NCBI RefSeq assembly: GCF_001679325.1
Contig: NZ_LZMX01000027.1
Strand: one strand, 5' to 3'
From: Haemophilus_D parainfluenzae_AD
GTDB lineage: Bacteria > Pseudomonadota > Gammaproteobacteria > Enterobacterales > Pasteurellaceae
Length of the DNA stretch: 64,000 nt
This document shows positions 43,906 through 53,042 of the stretch, piece by piece. The translations under genes were made by a program, and so were the position numbers. Every line of letters begins with the position of its first letter. Position 1 is the stretch's first letter. The notes beneath the pieces were generated by a model, which was given only the letters and a program-made list of their open reading frames with translations, had not been told where the DNA came from and searched no databases.

Positions 43906-45696
43906 ATGGATTACGCTCAAGAAGCCATTAATTCACTTTTATGGATAGTAAAAACATTAGCGATGACGGCTGTTGTGTTTAGCTTTGGTATTTTCTTATT
44001 AGTCCGTTTTACCCATTGGGGAAAACAATTTTGGCAATTTGCTGGTGGGTATCTTTCACCACGCCGAAGTATTAAACCTTTGCTATTTTTCTTATTAATT
44101 GTAGCGATGACATTGGTCAGTGTACGTATCAGCTTGGTGCATTCCGAGTGGTATAACAATATGTACACATCCTTGCAGGAATTTAATGAACCTGTGTTTT
44201 GGGATCAAATGGTGCTGTTTTGTGTGATTGCGACAAGCTCAGTGATTGCTGCATTGCTGAGCTATTATTTAGAGCAACGTTTTTCTATTGATTGGATCGA
44301 ATGGTTGAATGGTCAGTTAGTAGATAAATGGATGGGGGACCGCGCGTACTATAAAACCCAGTATGTGTCTGCCAACTTAGATAACCCCGATCAACGTATT
44401 CAACAAGATGTGCAATCCTATGTTCGAACCACGCTCTCTTTAAGTACAGGAGTGATTGATGCCGTCACCTCCATGATTTCTTATACGATCTTATTGTGGG
44501 GATTAGCGGGACCAATGATGGTATTGGGTACTGAAATTCCACGCATGATGGTGTTCTTGGTCTTCGCTTATGTGATTATTACTACCGCGATAGCATTCCG
44601 TTTGGGACGTCCGTTAATTATGTTGAATTTCGTCAACGAACGTTTAAACGCTAACTATCGTTATTCTTTAATTCGTATCAAGGAATATGCGGAAAGTGTG
44701 GCCTTTTATGCGGGGGAGAAAGTCGAGAGTAGCCAACTTTATAAACAATTCGGCTCGGTGATCAATAATATGTGGGATATTGTTTATCGAACTTTAAAAT
44801 TCTCTGGTTTTAACCTAGTGGTTAGCCAAGTTTCTGTTGTGTTTCCTTTGCTTATTCAAGTCGGTCGCTATTTTGAGAAGCAAATTAAACTTGGTGATCT
44901 TATGCAAACGCTACAAGTATTTGGTAAGTTGCATTCCAATCTTTCATTCTTCCGTAATTCTTACGATGGTTTTGCCGGATACAAAGCCACATTGGATCGT
45001 TTGACCGGCTTTGGTTATGCGATTGATATGGCTAATCGTCAATCTACCTCCTATTTACACGAACATGAAACTGACGTGATCTTTAAGGATTTAAGCATCA
45101 GTAATCCATTTGGAAAAACCTTAATTGAGAATTTAAATTTGATGCTGCCACAAGGTTCAACCTTATTAATTCAAGGTAATTCAGGCGTGGGTAAAACCAC
45201 GTTATTGAGAACAGTAGCAGGGCTTTGGGCGTATTCTGAAGGGGATGTGTATTGTCCAACTCACCAACTTTTCTTATCGCAAAAACCTTATTTACCACAG
45301 GGTAGTTTATTGACTGCGTTGGCTTATCCGAATGAAGAAAAGGACTTTAATCGTGATGAGATGATTGAGGTGTTAAAACAAGTGTCTTTAGGGCATTTAC
45401 AAGATCGTTTAGAGCAAGAGCAAGATTGGACACGTATTCTATCACTTGGTGAGCAACAACGTTTGGCTTTTGCTCGTTTGCTATTACACAAACCGAAAGT
45501 CGCATTCCTGGACGAAGCCACAGCGAGTATGGATGAAGGCTTAGAAGATACGATGTATCGTCTATTAAAAGAACGCTTACCTTATACAACCGTTATTAGC
45601 GTGGGACATCGTTCAACCTTGCAGGCTTTCCATCAGCAACAACTGATGATTTTAGGTAACGGTAAGTGGCAATTCACTGACCGAAATCAGGCATAA
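43906..45696 (+). CDS. SbmA/BacA-like ABC transporter (YddA type)
   Basis: A 596-residue fused membrane-ATPase protein: an SbmA/BacA-like membrane domain (about 1-330) with the WYNNMYTSLQ and ERFSIDWIEWLNGQLVDKWM patterns, then an ABC ATPase with Walker A GNSGVGKTTLLR, signature LSLGEQQRLAFARL and Walker B VAFLDEATAS. YddA relatives import or export peptides or vitamin-like compounds; the substrate here is unknown. I chose ATG 43906, preceded by AGG at a fitting distance; the upstream ATG at 43873 lies in an uptake core and has no ribosome site. Confidence 0.87.
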   Translation: MDYAQEAINSLLWIVKTLAMTAVVFSFGIFLLVRFTHWGKQFWQFAGGYLSPRRSIKPLLFFLLIVAMTLVSVRISLVHSEWYNNMYTSLQEFNEPVFWDQMVLFCVIATSSVIAALLSYYLEQRFSIDWIEWLNGQLVDKWMGDRAYYKTQYVSANLDNPDQRIQQDVQSYVRTTLSLSTGVIDAVTSMISYTILLWGLAGPMMVLGTEIPRMMVFLVFAYVIITTAIAFRLGRPLIMLNFVNERLNANYRYSLIRIKEYAESVAFYAGEKVESSQLYKQFGSVINNMWDIVYRTLKFSGFNLVVSQVSVVFPLLIQVGRYFEKQIKLGDLMQTLQVFGKLHSNLSFFRNSYDGFAGYKATLDRLTGFGYAIDMANRQSTSYLHEHETDVIFKDLSISNPFGKTLIENLNLMLPQGSTLLIQGNSGVGKTTLLRTVAGLWAYSEGDVYCPTHQLFLSQKPYLPQGSLLTALAYPNEEKDFNRDEMIEVLKQVSLGHLQDRLEQEQDWTRILSLGEQQRLAFARLLLHKPKVAFLDEATASMDEGLEDTMYRLLKERLPYTTVISVGHRSTLQAFHQQQLMILGNGKWQFTDRNQA

Positions 45697-45867
45697 AACG
45701 CCACTAAAATTGACCGCACTTACCTTGTTAGAAAAAATAGCGAGGTAAGTGTAGAGGATCAAGGCAAAAAATCCTGTTATCAAGCTCGATTTTTTGGTAC
45801 ATTTAGCACAATTTTTTTCTATGCTCAGAAATGAGTAATTTTTCACCAAACTAATGACGGAATTCTT

Positions 45868-46923
45868 ATGTTATTCAAAAAAATTCGTGGTTTATTTTCA
45901 AACGATCTTTCTATCGATCTAGGTACAGCAAATACATTAATTTACGTGAAAGGCCAAGGTATCGTACTTGATGAGCCTTCAGTGGTGGCAATTCGTCAAG
46001 ATCGTATGGGCGCATATAAAAGCATTGCAGCAGTAGGTAAAGAAGCAAAACAAATGCTTGGCCGTACACCAAAAAGCATTGTGGCAATTCGTCCGATGAA
46101 AGATGGTGTAATTGCCGATTTCTCTGTGACTGAAAAAATGTTGCAATATTTTATTAAACAAGTACATAGCGGTAACTTTATGCGTCCTAGCCCGCGCGTG
46201 CTTGTTTGTGTACCGGCTGGTGCGACTCAAGTTGAACGTCGTGCGATCAAAGAATCTGCATTAGGTGCTGGTGCTCGTGAAGTGTATTTAATTGAAGAGC
46301 CAATGGCGGCTGCAATCGGTGCGAACTTGCCTGTTTCTACAGCGATCGGTTCAATGGTGATTGATATCGGTGGTGGTACCACTGAAGTGGCGGTGATTTC
46401 TTTAAACGGTATTGTGTATTCATCTTCTGTACGTATTGGTGGTGACCGTTTTGATGAAGCGATCATCTCTTATGTTCGTCGCACTTTTGGCTCTGTGATT
46501 GGTGAGCCAACTGCAGAGCGTATCAAACACGAAATTGGTACAGCCTACATTCAAGAAGGCGATGAAATTTTAGAAATGGAAGTGCACGGTCACAATCTTG
46601 CTGAAGGTGCGCCTCGTTCGTTCAAATTAACCTCTCGTGATGTACAAGAAGCCCTTCAACAACCATTAAATGGCATTGTTGCAGCGGTGCGTACAGCGCT
46701 TGAAGAATGCCAACCGGAACACGCCGCAGATATTTTCGAACGCGGCATGGTATTAACTGGTGGTGGTGCTTTATTACGCAATATTGATGTATTGTTATCA
46801 AAAGAATGTGGCGTACCGGCAATCATCGCAGAAGAACCATTAACTTGCGTAGCTCGTGGTGGTGGTGAAGCAATCGAAATGATCGATATGCACGGTGGCG
46901 ATATTTTTAGCGACGAAATTTAA
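45868..46923 (+). CDS. mreB: Rod-shape protein MreB
   Basis: MreB is the bacterial actin that steers lateral wall synthesis. The 351 residues (normal for proteobacteria) show the actin-fold nucleotide motifs: phosphate 1 SIDLGTANT, phosphate 2 VIDIGGGTTEVAV, and adenosine LTGGGALLRNID, plus an N-terminal amphipathic membrane-binding start (MLFKKIRGLFS). It begins mreBCD. Upstream (45697-45867) are an uptake core at 45713-45721 and a loose 7-bp inverted repeat CTTACCT/AGGTAAG, but no clear promoter. Confidence 0.98.
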   Translation: MLFKKIRGLFSNDLSIDLGTANTLIYVKGQGIVLDEPSVVAIRQDRMGAYKSIAAVGKEAKQMLGRTPKSIVAIRPMKDGVIADFSVTEKMLQYFIKQVHSGNFMRPSPRVLVCVPAGATQVERRAIKESALGAGAREVYLIEEPMAAAIGANLPVSTAIGSMVIDIGGGTTEVAVISLNGIVYSSSVRIGGDRFDEAIISYVRRTFGSVIGEPTAERIKHEIGTAYIQEGDEILEMEVHGHNLAEGAPRSFKLTSRDVQEALQQPLNGIVAAVRTALEECQPEHAADIFERGMVLTGGGALLRNIDVLLSKECGVPAIIAEEPLTCVARGGGEAIEMIDMHGGDIFSDEI

Positions 46924-46930
46924 TCTCTAA

Positions 46931-46984
46931 AAGTGCGGTTAGAAAAATCGGCGTTTTAATTCGTCTAATTTTTTGACCGCACTT
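46931..46984. repeat. Inverted uptake-sequence pair between mreB and mreC
   Basis: AAGTGCGGT at 46931-46939 and its complement at 46976-46984 face each other over a 36-base loop. It may partly stop transcription and so reduce mreC/mreD relative to mreB. Confidence 0.6.
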
Positions 46985-47008
46985 TTCCTTTCAACCCTAG
47001 GACAGTGA

Positions 47009-48073
47009 ATGAAACCCATTTTTGGTAAAGCACCACCATTAGGTATCCGACTCACATTAGCGGTGATTGCTTCGATGACACTCATTTTAGTTGATGGGCA
47101 AACCTCATCAATGACGAAGGCGCGTAGTGTCATGGAGACGGCTGTCGGAGGCTTATATTACCTTGCGAATGGGCCAAGAACAGTTCTAGATGGTGTATCA
47201 AGCAACTTGGTGGATACCAATAAACTGCTTATTGAAAATAAAGTATTGCGTGAGCAGTTGCGTGAGAAAAATGCCGATCTTTTATTATTGGATCAACTCA
47301 AGGTAGAAAACCAACGTCTTCGTTTACTTCTTAATTCGCCTTTACGCACGGATGAATATAAAAAGATTGCAGAAGTGCTTACCGCTGAAACTGACGTTTA
47401 TCGTCAGCAAGTGGTGATCAATCAAGGGGAACGTGATGGCGCTTATGTCGGTCAACCAGTGATTGATGAAAAAGGGATGATTGGACAGATTATATCTGTG
47501 GGCGAAAATACGAGCCGAGTATTGCTTTTAACGGATGTGACTCATTCAATTCCAGTACAAGTTTTACGTAATGATGTTCGTGTGATTGCGAGTGGTACAG
47601 GACACTCTGATGAGCTTACCTTAGATAATGTGCCTCGTTCCGTAGATATTGAAAAAGGCGATTTATTAGTAACTTCGGGTTTGGGCGGACGTTTTGTAGA
47701 AGGCTATCCTGTGGCAGTCGTACAAAGTGTGTCTCGTGATGGCTCAAATTACTTTGCAACGGTGAAGGCTAAACCTTTGGCTGAGTTAGATCGTTTACGT
47801 TATCTGCTTTTACTTTGGCCGAGCAATCTTGATATGTCGAAAGTCAAATCTATGTCACCGGAAGAAGTGCGTCGTCTTGTACAGCAGCGTTTGGAAAGCC
47901 AAGCTCATGAAGCAAAACATTCTGTGAGAAAAACCAAAATTATGGATGAGCAATCGGATAGCTCTCAACCACATACAGGAAAAGAAATAGTGGATCCTGA
48001 AATTCCGACCACAATGCCTCAACAAGAGGAACCGGTTTCTCCAGATCAACAAGAACATAGGGATGAAGACTAA
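47009..48073 (+). CDS. mreC: Rod-shape protein MreC
   Basis: MreC is the periplasmic scaffold that links MreB to PBP2 and RodA. The 354 residues comprise a short cytoplasmic start, one membrane helix (about 12-30), a coiled coil (about 66-105, LLIENKVLREQLREKNADLL) and the double beta-barrel domain from about 120 to 275, with GMIGQIISVGENTSRVLL. The last 70 residues are charged and low in complexity. AGGACAG lies before the ATG. Its stop overlaps the mreD start (TAATG). Confidence 0.96.
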   Translation: MKPIFGKAPPLGIRLTLAVIASMTLILVDGQTSSMTKARSVMETAVGGLYYLANGPRTVLDGVSSNLVDTNKLLIENKVLREQLREKNADLLLLDQLKVENQRLRLLLNSPLRTDEYKKIAEVLTAETDVYRQQVVINQGERDGAYVGQPVIDEKGMIGQIISVGENTSRVLLLTDVTHSIPVQVLRNDVRVIASGTGHSDELTLDNVPRSVDIEKGDLLVTSGLGGRFVEGYPVAVVQSVSRDGSNYFATVKAKPLAELDRLRYLLLLWPSNLDMSKVKSMSPEEVRRLVQQRLESQAHEAKHSVRKTKIMDEQSDSSQPHTGKEIVDPEIPTTMPQQEEPVSPDQQEHRDED

Positions 48074-48561
48074 TGCAAGGGCGTTTTATTTTTCAATGGG
48101 CGGCCATTTTATGCTTTTTTGTTGTGGCATTAGTGATGGAGTTAGCGCCATGGCCAGCTGGCTTTCAAGCCTTTAAACCTTCTTGGTTGATTTTAGTCTT
48201 GCTTTACTGGACCCTTGCTTTACCTGATAGAGTAAGCATTGGTTTGGCATTTTTACTCGGAGTTTTATGGGATATTGTGCTAGGCTCTATTTTAGGCGTG
48301 CATGCGCTGGTACTTTCTATTACCTTCTATTTTGTTTCTAAATATTACTTAATGTTGCGTAACCTTTCCTTGTGGTTTCAAAGCTTATTAGTGCTTCTTT
48401 TCGTTTTTGTCATTCGAGTGGCTATTTTCTTAGTCGAATTTTCTTTGCATGGTGCATTTTTTAATTGGCAGGAAATCTTTGGTGCTGTTGCATCTGGCGT
48501 ATTATGGCCTTGGGTATTCTTATTAATGCGTACTGCGCGTCGAAGAGTTGGATTGCATTAA
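48073..48561 (+). CDS. mreD: Rod-shape protein MreD
   Basis: MreD is the small polytopic partner of MreC. The 162 residues form about five to six hydrophobic segments with the family pattern FKPSWLILVLLYWTLALPDR and LGVLWDIVLGSILG. Translation is coupled to mreC by the one-base overlap. A terminator follows. Length is normal. Confidence 0.95.
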   Translation: MQGRFIFQWAAILCFFVVALVMELAPWPAGFQAFKPSWLILVLLYWTLALPDRVSIGLAFLLGVLWDIVLGSILGVHALVLSITFYFVSKYYLMLRNLSLWFQSLLVLLFVFVIRVAIFLVEFSLHGAFFNWQEIFGAVASGVLWPWVFLLMRTARRRVGLH

Positions 48562-48563
48562 TC

Positions 48564-48602
48564 ATAAAAAAGCTGATGAAGAAGTTCATCAGCTTTTCTT
48601 TT
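48564..48602. terminator. Shared terminator of mreBCD and rhlB
   Basis: AAAAGCTGATGA (48568-48579) pairs with TCATCAGCTTTT (48586-48597), with an A-run on the left and T-run on the right, between convergent genes. Confidence 0.9.
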
Positions 48603-49861
48603 TAGTTTTTACGACGATAGTTTGTTTTTCTCGTCGAAGTATTTCTCGTTTGGGGCGTAGAATGGTGCTTTAAACGATAAGGTTTTGGAATATCACAAAT
48701 CAATGAATTCGGGTCATATTGACTGACGGGAATAGAATGACCAATGTATTCTTCAATTGCCGGTAAATTCATCGCATATTCTTCACAAGCAAAGCTGATA
48801 GACACACCACTTTCACCAGCTCGACCAGTACGACCAATACGGTGAACGTAATCTTCTCGATCATCGGGTAAATCAAAGTTAAAGACATGAGTCACGTCTG
48901 AAATATGCAATCCACGCGCTGCAACATCAGTTGCCACGAGAATATCGAGCTCACCATCTGTAAATTGTTTAAGCAATGAAAGACGTTTTTTCTGTGCCAC
49001 ATCCCCCGTGAGTAATCCAACACGATGGCCATCTGCTGCTAAATAGCCCCAAATTTCTTCACATTTATGTTTAGTGTTCGCAAAAACAATACAACGCTCT
49101 GGCCATTCCTCCTCCATTAACGTTAGTAAGAGGGGGATTTTGTCTTCATTTGAGGGATAGAACAGTTCCTCTTTAATTCGATGCCCCGTTTTTTGTTCTG
49201 GTTCAATTTCAATATATTCCGGTGAGTTCATATCTTCAAAGGCAAGTTCTCGCACTTTGTAAGAGAGCGTTGCAGAAAATAACATTGTGAGGCGTTCTTG
49301 TGGAGAAGGGCATTTACGTAATAAATAACGAATATCACGAATGAAACCTAAATCGAACATACGATCCGCTTCGTCCAATACTACGACTTGGATATCATCT
49401 AAACGGATAATCCCTTGTTTCACGTAGTCAATCACACGGCCCGTGGTACCAATTAAAATATCTACACCGGCCTCGATAGCTTTGAGCTGTTTATCATAGC
49501 CATCACCACCATAAGCAAGTGCGGTTCGTAATCCACTTGTTTTCGCTAATAACTCAGCATCATGATTAATTTGCACAGCCAGTTCACGGGTTGGTGCAAG
49601 AATTAATGCGCGAGGTTGATTGGTGGCAAAATCAGGTTGATGCGTTAATAAGTGGTGAAAAGTTGCCGTTAAAAATGCCATGGTTTTACCCGTGCCGGTT
49701 TGTGCTTGGCCGGCAACATCTTTTCCTTGCAAGGTAATAGGCAATGATAACGCTTGAATAGGGGTACAGTATTCAAACCCCTTGTCTTGTAAGGCTTTTT
49801 TTACGATAGGATGTAATGGAAGATCAGCAAACTGCTGCTGACTTAAATAATTTTCTTGCAT
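48602..49861 (-). CDS. rhlB: ATP-dependent RNA helicase RhlB
   Basis: RhlB is the DEAD-box helicase of the RNA degradosome. The 419 residues carry the full motif set: CTPIQALSLP (Q motif), AQTGTGKT, PTRELA, TTGR, VLDEADRMFDLGF, SATLSY and HRIGRTGRAG. RhlB-typical segments (LAYGGDGYDKQLK, RIKEELFYPSNE, CEEYAMNLPAIEEYIGHSIP) separate it from SrmB and RhlE. The basic C-terminal tail (TSTRKTNYRRKN) probably binds RNA. Uptake core at 49517-49525. Confidence 0.96.
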   Translation of the reverse strand: MQENYLSQQQFADLPLHPIVKKALQDKGFEYCTPIQALSLPITLQGKDVAGQAQTGTGKTMAFLTATFHHLLTHQPDFATNQPRALILAPTRELAVQINHDAELLAKTSGLRTALAYGGDGYDKQLKAIEAGVDILIGTTGRVIDYVKQGIIRLDDIQVVVLDEADRMFDLGFIRDIRYLLRKCPSPQERLTMLFSATLSYKVRELAFEDMNSPEYIEIEPEQKTGHRIKEELFYPSNEDKIPLLLTLMEEEWPERCIVFANTKHKCEEIWGYLAADGHRVGLLTGDVAQKKRLSLLKQFTDGELDILVATDVAARGLHISDVTHVFNFDLPDDREDYVHRIGRTGRAGESGVSISFACEEYAMNLPAIEEYIGHSIPVSQYDPNSLICDIPKPYRLKHHSTPQTRNTSTRKTNYRRKN

Positions 49862-49950
49862 GATAAATAATGGTTCTCAGAAATAAATGGGACTAAGGAT
49901 AGCACGAAGTCGGAAAAATATCCTTAAAAATGACGAGCTTATTAATAAGA

Positions 49951-50232
49951 TTAAGCTTGTGATTGAGCTGATTGGGTTCGCTCCCATTTTCTTGCAATAT
50001 AGCTACAAGTTGGGAGCAGTGTCAGCTTTTTAGCTTGGATAAAATGAATTAAGGCTTGATAGAGTTTGTCCGCTACACCTTGTCCACGAAGAGAATCATC
50101 AACAAATGTGTGATTGGCATTAATGGTATCGGGTGTTTCACAAAAATAGGTGAGTTTCGCGATTTTCTTGCCTTGATCATCGAGTAAGAAAAACTCGCCC
50201 TGTTTACCATTATCGTGATGCTGAAGACTCAT
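49951..50232 (-). CDS. Small GNAT-family N-acetyltransferase
   Basis: A 93-residue protein of the short YjdJ-type GNAT group. Seen are the acetyl-CoA loop in DSLRGQGVADKLYQAL and the C-terminal LLPTCSYIARKWERT strand-helix. The acceptor is unknown. I use ATG 50232, which overlaps the yacG stop as ATGA, indicating translational coupling; an ATG 12 bases earlier is possible. Last gene of coaE-yacG-GNAT. Confidence 0.85.
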   Translation of the reverse strand: MSLQHHDNGKQGEFFLLDDQGKKIAKLTYFCETPDTINANHTFVDDSLRGQGVADKLYQALIHFIQAKKLTLLPTCSYIARKWERTQSAQSQA

Positions 50233-50435
50233 TTGATACTCCATTCATCACTGAGATTGGGATCCATGGTGAAATCTGCTGTGTCACTTGGAATGGCTTT
50301 TTCCTCTTCAGCCCATTCCCCTAAATCAATAAGTTGGCAACGTTTGCTGCAAAAAGGGCGAAATTGACTTTCCTGTGTCCAAGGTACGGGCTTTTGGCAT
50401 TTAGGGCAAGGGACTTCAAAAATTTCATCAGACAT
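50229..50435 (-). CDS. yacG: DNA gyrase inhibitor YacG
   Basis: YacG is a small zinc protein that binds GyrB and blocks DNA binding by gyrase. The 68 residues show the zinc site CPKCQKPVPW then CSKRCQLIDLGEW, and an acidic C-terminal tail. I chose ATG 50435 (GAGAAAG upstream), which overlaps coaE by eight bases; an ATG 18 bases earlier is less likely. Four bases overlap with the next gene. Confidence 0.93.
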   Translation of the reverse strand: MSDEIFEVPCPKCQKPVPWTQESQFRPFCSKRCQLIDLGEWAEEEKAIPSDTADFTMDPNLSDEWSIK

Positions 50436-51048
50436 TTTTCTTTCTCGATTCATTTAAATAAAATTGATGTAATTCTAGCACTTTTTGTTTCAAGTGCGGT
50501 AAGTTTTCAGGCAATTTTGCATCATTGGAAATGATATCATCCGCCCATTTTAATCTTTCTTCACGGCTGACTTGTGCATTCATAATAGCTTGAATTTGCT
50601 GAAGATTATTATGATCTCTTGACGACGCACGAGCGAGTTGAGTTTCAGGTTTAACATCGACAACAAGTATGCGATCGCAAAGCGTGGTTAGCTTATTCTC
50701 AATGAGTAGTGGAACGACAAATAACGTATAAGGCGCGGTCTGAACATTTAACTGCGCTAACATTCTTTCGTGAATAGCAGGATGCAATAAATGATTGAGC
50801 CAGTTTTTTTCATTTTCGTCTGCAAATACTTTTTTTCGTAGTTCAGCTCGATTTAATTCGCCCACTTCAGTCAGAATTGATTTTCCAAAGTGCTCAGCAA
50901 TTTGAGCAAGCAGCGGTGAGCCTTTTTCAACCACTTCTCTTGCCACTATATCCGCATCAACAATGGGTACACCAAGTTCAACAAAGAGATTTGCAATCGT
51001 GCTTTTTCCACTACCGATACCACCAGTAAGGCCTACAATATAAGTCAT
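50428..51048 (-). CDS. coaE: Dephospho-CoA kinase
   Basis: CoaE does the last step of coenzyme A synthesis, phosphorylating the 3'-hydroxyl of dephospho-CoA. The 206 residues start with the P-loop IVGLTGGIGSGKST and contain the DADIVAREVVEKG substrate segment and the HPAIHERM lid motif. Usual length. In many gamma-proteobacteria it lies with yacG next to pil genes, as here. Confidence 0.96.
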   Translation of the reverse strand: MTYIVGLTGGIGSGKSTIANLFVELGVPIVDADIVAREVVEKGSPLLAQIAEHFGKSILTEVGELNRAELRKKVFADENEKNWLNHLLHPAIHERMLAQLNVQTAPYTLFVVPLLIENKLTTLCDRILVVDVKPETQLARASSRDHNNLQQIQAIMNAQVSREERLKWADDIISNDAKLPENLPHLKQKVLELHQFYLNESRKKNV

Positions 51049-51136
51049 GATATTCCTTGCTACTTGATTTAAGAGGAGGATGTTTTACATCCACTTCTTA
51101 AACATAATATTTTTCAATGTTGCCAATATATTACAT

Positions 51137-51814
51137 TTATAGGTTGATTGCACTGGTGATGATTAACGATAAGCAAAGAAAGGGCGCAAAAGGTAAAACA
51201 GGTTTACGAGAAATCCAATAGACTATGATGCCTAATAGACAGGCAATGAATAAGAAAAGTGGTAAGTATTCGATGGTGAGATAAGTGCCGATTCCTAAAG
51301 CGAGCCAATAATCCCCACGGCCTAAAGCCTCCTTCTTATAAAACCATTTAGACAAATGATAGATGATATAAAAAATACCGAAAAAACTAACCGCACTTTC
51401 TAAACTTTGAGAAAGCGTCAGAATTGAAAATTCTTGATGTGCTCCGAATAAACCTAGGAAAAATAAAAAGAGGCAAGGTGTCGGTGAAATCAGTTGATAA
51501 TGCCAGTCTAGCCAACTGATAACAAACAGTAGACTAAGCGTAATCGCTAGCCATAAAGTAAATAATTCATCCTGAAGAAAATAATAGAGTACAGCAAAAC
51601 TGAGTCCAAATCCTAAAAAATAAAGAAAAATATGACCGCACTTTTGAGATTTAATTGCTGCTTTTTTGCTGTGAAATAAGTACCTATTTTCAGGATAAAG
51701 TTCAATATAGTTCTGATAAATTTCTTGTTGGAGATTGGGGATAAAACGATCGATATAAAGCCAAGCAAAGATACCCGCTAAACCACCCAATAAGAAAAAG
51801 GCTAATGTCATCAT
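51137..51814 (-). CDS. pilD: Prepilin peptidase PilD (short form)
   Basis: PilD is the inner-membrane aspartic protease that removes the prepilin leader. The 225 residues have about seven hydrophobic segments, an aspartate in SWLDWHYQLISP and the second catalytic aspartate in GRGDYWLALGIG. The N-terminal zinc/methylation domain of PilD/GspO with its CxxC pairs is absent, as in other Haemophilus PilD. The ATG overlaps the pilC stop (ATGA). Last gene of pilABCD; two uptake cores lie inside (51390-51398, 51635-51643). Confidence 0.9.
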   Translation of the reverse strand: MMTLAFFLLGGLAGIFAWLYIDRFIPNLQQEIYQNYIELYPENRYLFHSKKAAIKSQKCGHIFLYFLGFGLSFAVLYYFLQDELFTLWLAITLSLLFVISWLDWHYQLISPTPCLFLFFLGLFGAHQEFSILTLSQSLESAVSFFGIFYIIYHLSKWFYKKEALGRGDYWLALGIGTYLTIEYLPLFLFIACLLGIIVYWISRKPVLPFAPFLCLSLIITSAINL

Positions 51815-53034
51815 TGGATTACGGAACCCATATTAAAAATCGGCAGATACATGCCCATCATAATAATACCGATTAAACTACCAATGATGAGCATCATTAA
51901 AGGCTCTAAAAGTTGGGAAAGTAAATCAATTTGATGATTGAGCTTTTCTTGATAGTTGTCAGCAATATGGCGCAACATCAACGCAAGTTTTCCACTTTTT
52001 TCGCCAATTTGTAGCATTTGCTGCGCTTCCATTGGGAAAAGATGGCTACTGACACTTTCTGAAAATGGATAACCTTGAGAAACCCACTGTAAAATTGACC
52101 GCACTTCTTGTTGTAGCAGAATATCGCCTTTTAAGGTACGTTGTGTTTGCCAAGTTTGCTGTTTGGGAAGAAAACTATTTAACGCAGGCGTTAAGGCTAC
52201 ACCGGATTGAAGCATTAATTGCAGGTTATGGCTAAAACTGATTAGGCGAGAAAGGCAAATGATATTGCCCCAAATTGGCATGCGATTAATCAGTGCATTC
52301 TTTTTTTGATTCAGCCAAAGAGAATGTTTTAATGCCATCTTCAGCATAAAAAGAGCGAAAATGCAGGCAATCATCAAGGCGATAAAATGATGTTGTAAGA
52401 ATTGAGACATTGCTAATAATACGGCGGTTAATGTAGGTAACTCAGCTGAATTTTCGCCATACATTTCCGCAAACTGCGGTACAACGAAAAGTAGTAAAAT
52501 CAACGTAAGTGATAGTGAAATACCTAATACTATGGCAGGATAAAGCATAATTTTTTGTAATTTGCGTTGAAGCGTTAATGATTGCGTTCGACGTTCTGCG
52601 ATTTTAGTGCATACCTCCGCCAGTTTTCCTGTCATTTCTCCCACTTGAATGAGCTGAATTTCTTGAAAATTTAAATACTTTCCTTGTATTTCCAAGCTTT
52701 GTGAAAACGGAAGACCACTTTCAATTAATTCAATTAAGGCGGCAAGCCACTGATGCAATCCCAATTGCGTGCAGTTATCTTGCAAAATGTGCAATGCATT
52801 TTTTAATGGAATGGCAGAGCTGAGCAGAGTAGCCAATTGATTCAATAAAGCACTGATTTCTGCATTTTTAGGTTTTTGATTAAGTTGCCAATCTTGTTGC
52901 AAGCGAATTCGACTAAAACCTTTCGCAATTAACAGAAATTGCGCGGCTTGTTTAGATTGTGCAACAAGACTGCCTTTTTGCCATTGTTGTCGCTGATCAT
53001 AGGCTTGGAAATAAAAGAGTTTTTGCTTTGCCAT
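51811..53034 (-). CDS. pilC: Type IV pilus inner-membrane platform protein PilC
   Basis: PilC anchors the pilus assembly motor. The 407-residue GspF/PilC protein has two repeated cytoplasmic T2SSF domains (about 55-175 and 260-380) and three membrane helices near 165-185, 215-235 and 380-405. Repeat motifs LQIGEKSGKLALMLRHIADNYQ and LIQVGEMTGKLAEVCTKIAE are seen in the two halves, the first shown in part here. Eight bases after pilB and overlapping pilD. Confidence 0.93.
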   Translation of the reverse strand: MAKQKLFYFQAYDQRQQWQKGSLVAQSKQAAQFLLIAKGFSRIRLQQDWQLNQKPKNAEISALLNQLATLLSSAIPLKNALHILQDNCTQLGLHQWLAALIELIESGLPFSQSLEIQGKYLNFQEIQLIQVGEMTGKLAEVCTKIAERRTQSLTLQRKLQKIMLYPAIVLGISLSLTLILLLFVVPQFAEMYGENSAELPTLTAVLLAMSQFLQHHFIALMIACIFALFMLKMALKHSLWLNQKKNALINRMPIWGNIICLSRLISFSHNLQLMLQSGVALTPALNSFLPKQQTWQTQRTLKGDILLQQEVRSILQWVSQGYPFSESVSSHLFPMEAQQMLQIGEKSGKLALMLRHIADNYQEKLNHQIDLLSQLLEPLMMLIIGSLIGIIMMGMYLPIFNMGSVIQ

Positions 53035-53042
53035 GGTGATAC

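Noticed and set aside
48890..48905. Further Neisseria uptake sequence (CGTCTGAA)
   Set aside because: Only an 8-base match, in the conserved coding sequence of rhlB; a 9-base one in lepA near 62040 and ATGCCGTCTG in tgt near 8371 are also best read as chance.
50680..50700. Second competence site (TGCGATCGCA) near 50.67 kb
   Set aside because: Wrong spacing for TGCGA-N6-TCGCA, and it lies inside coaE.
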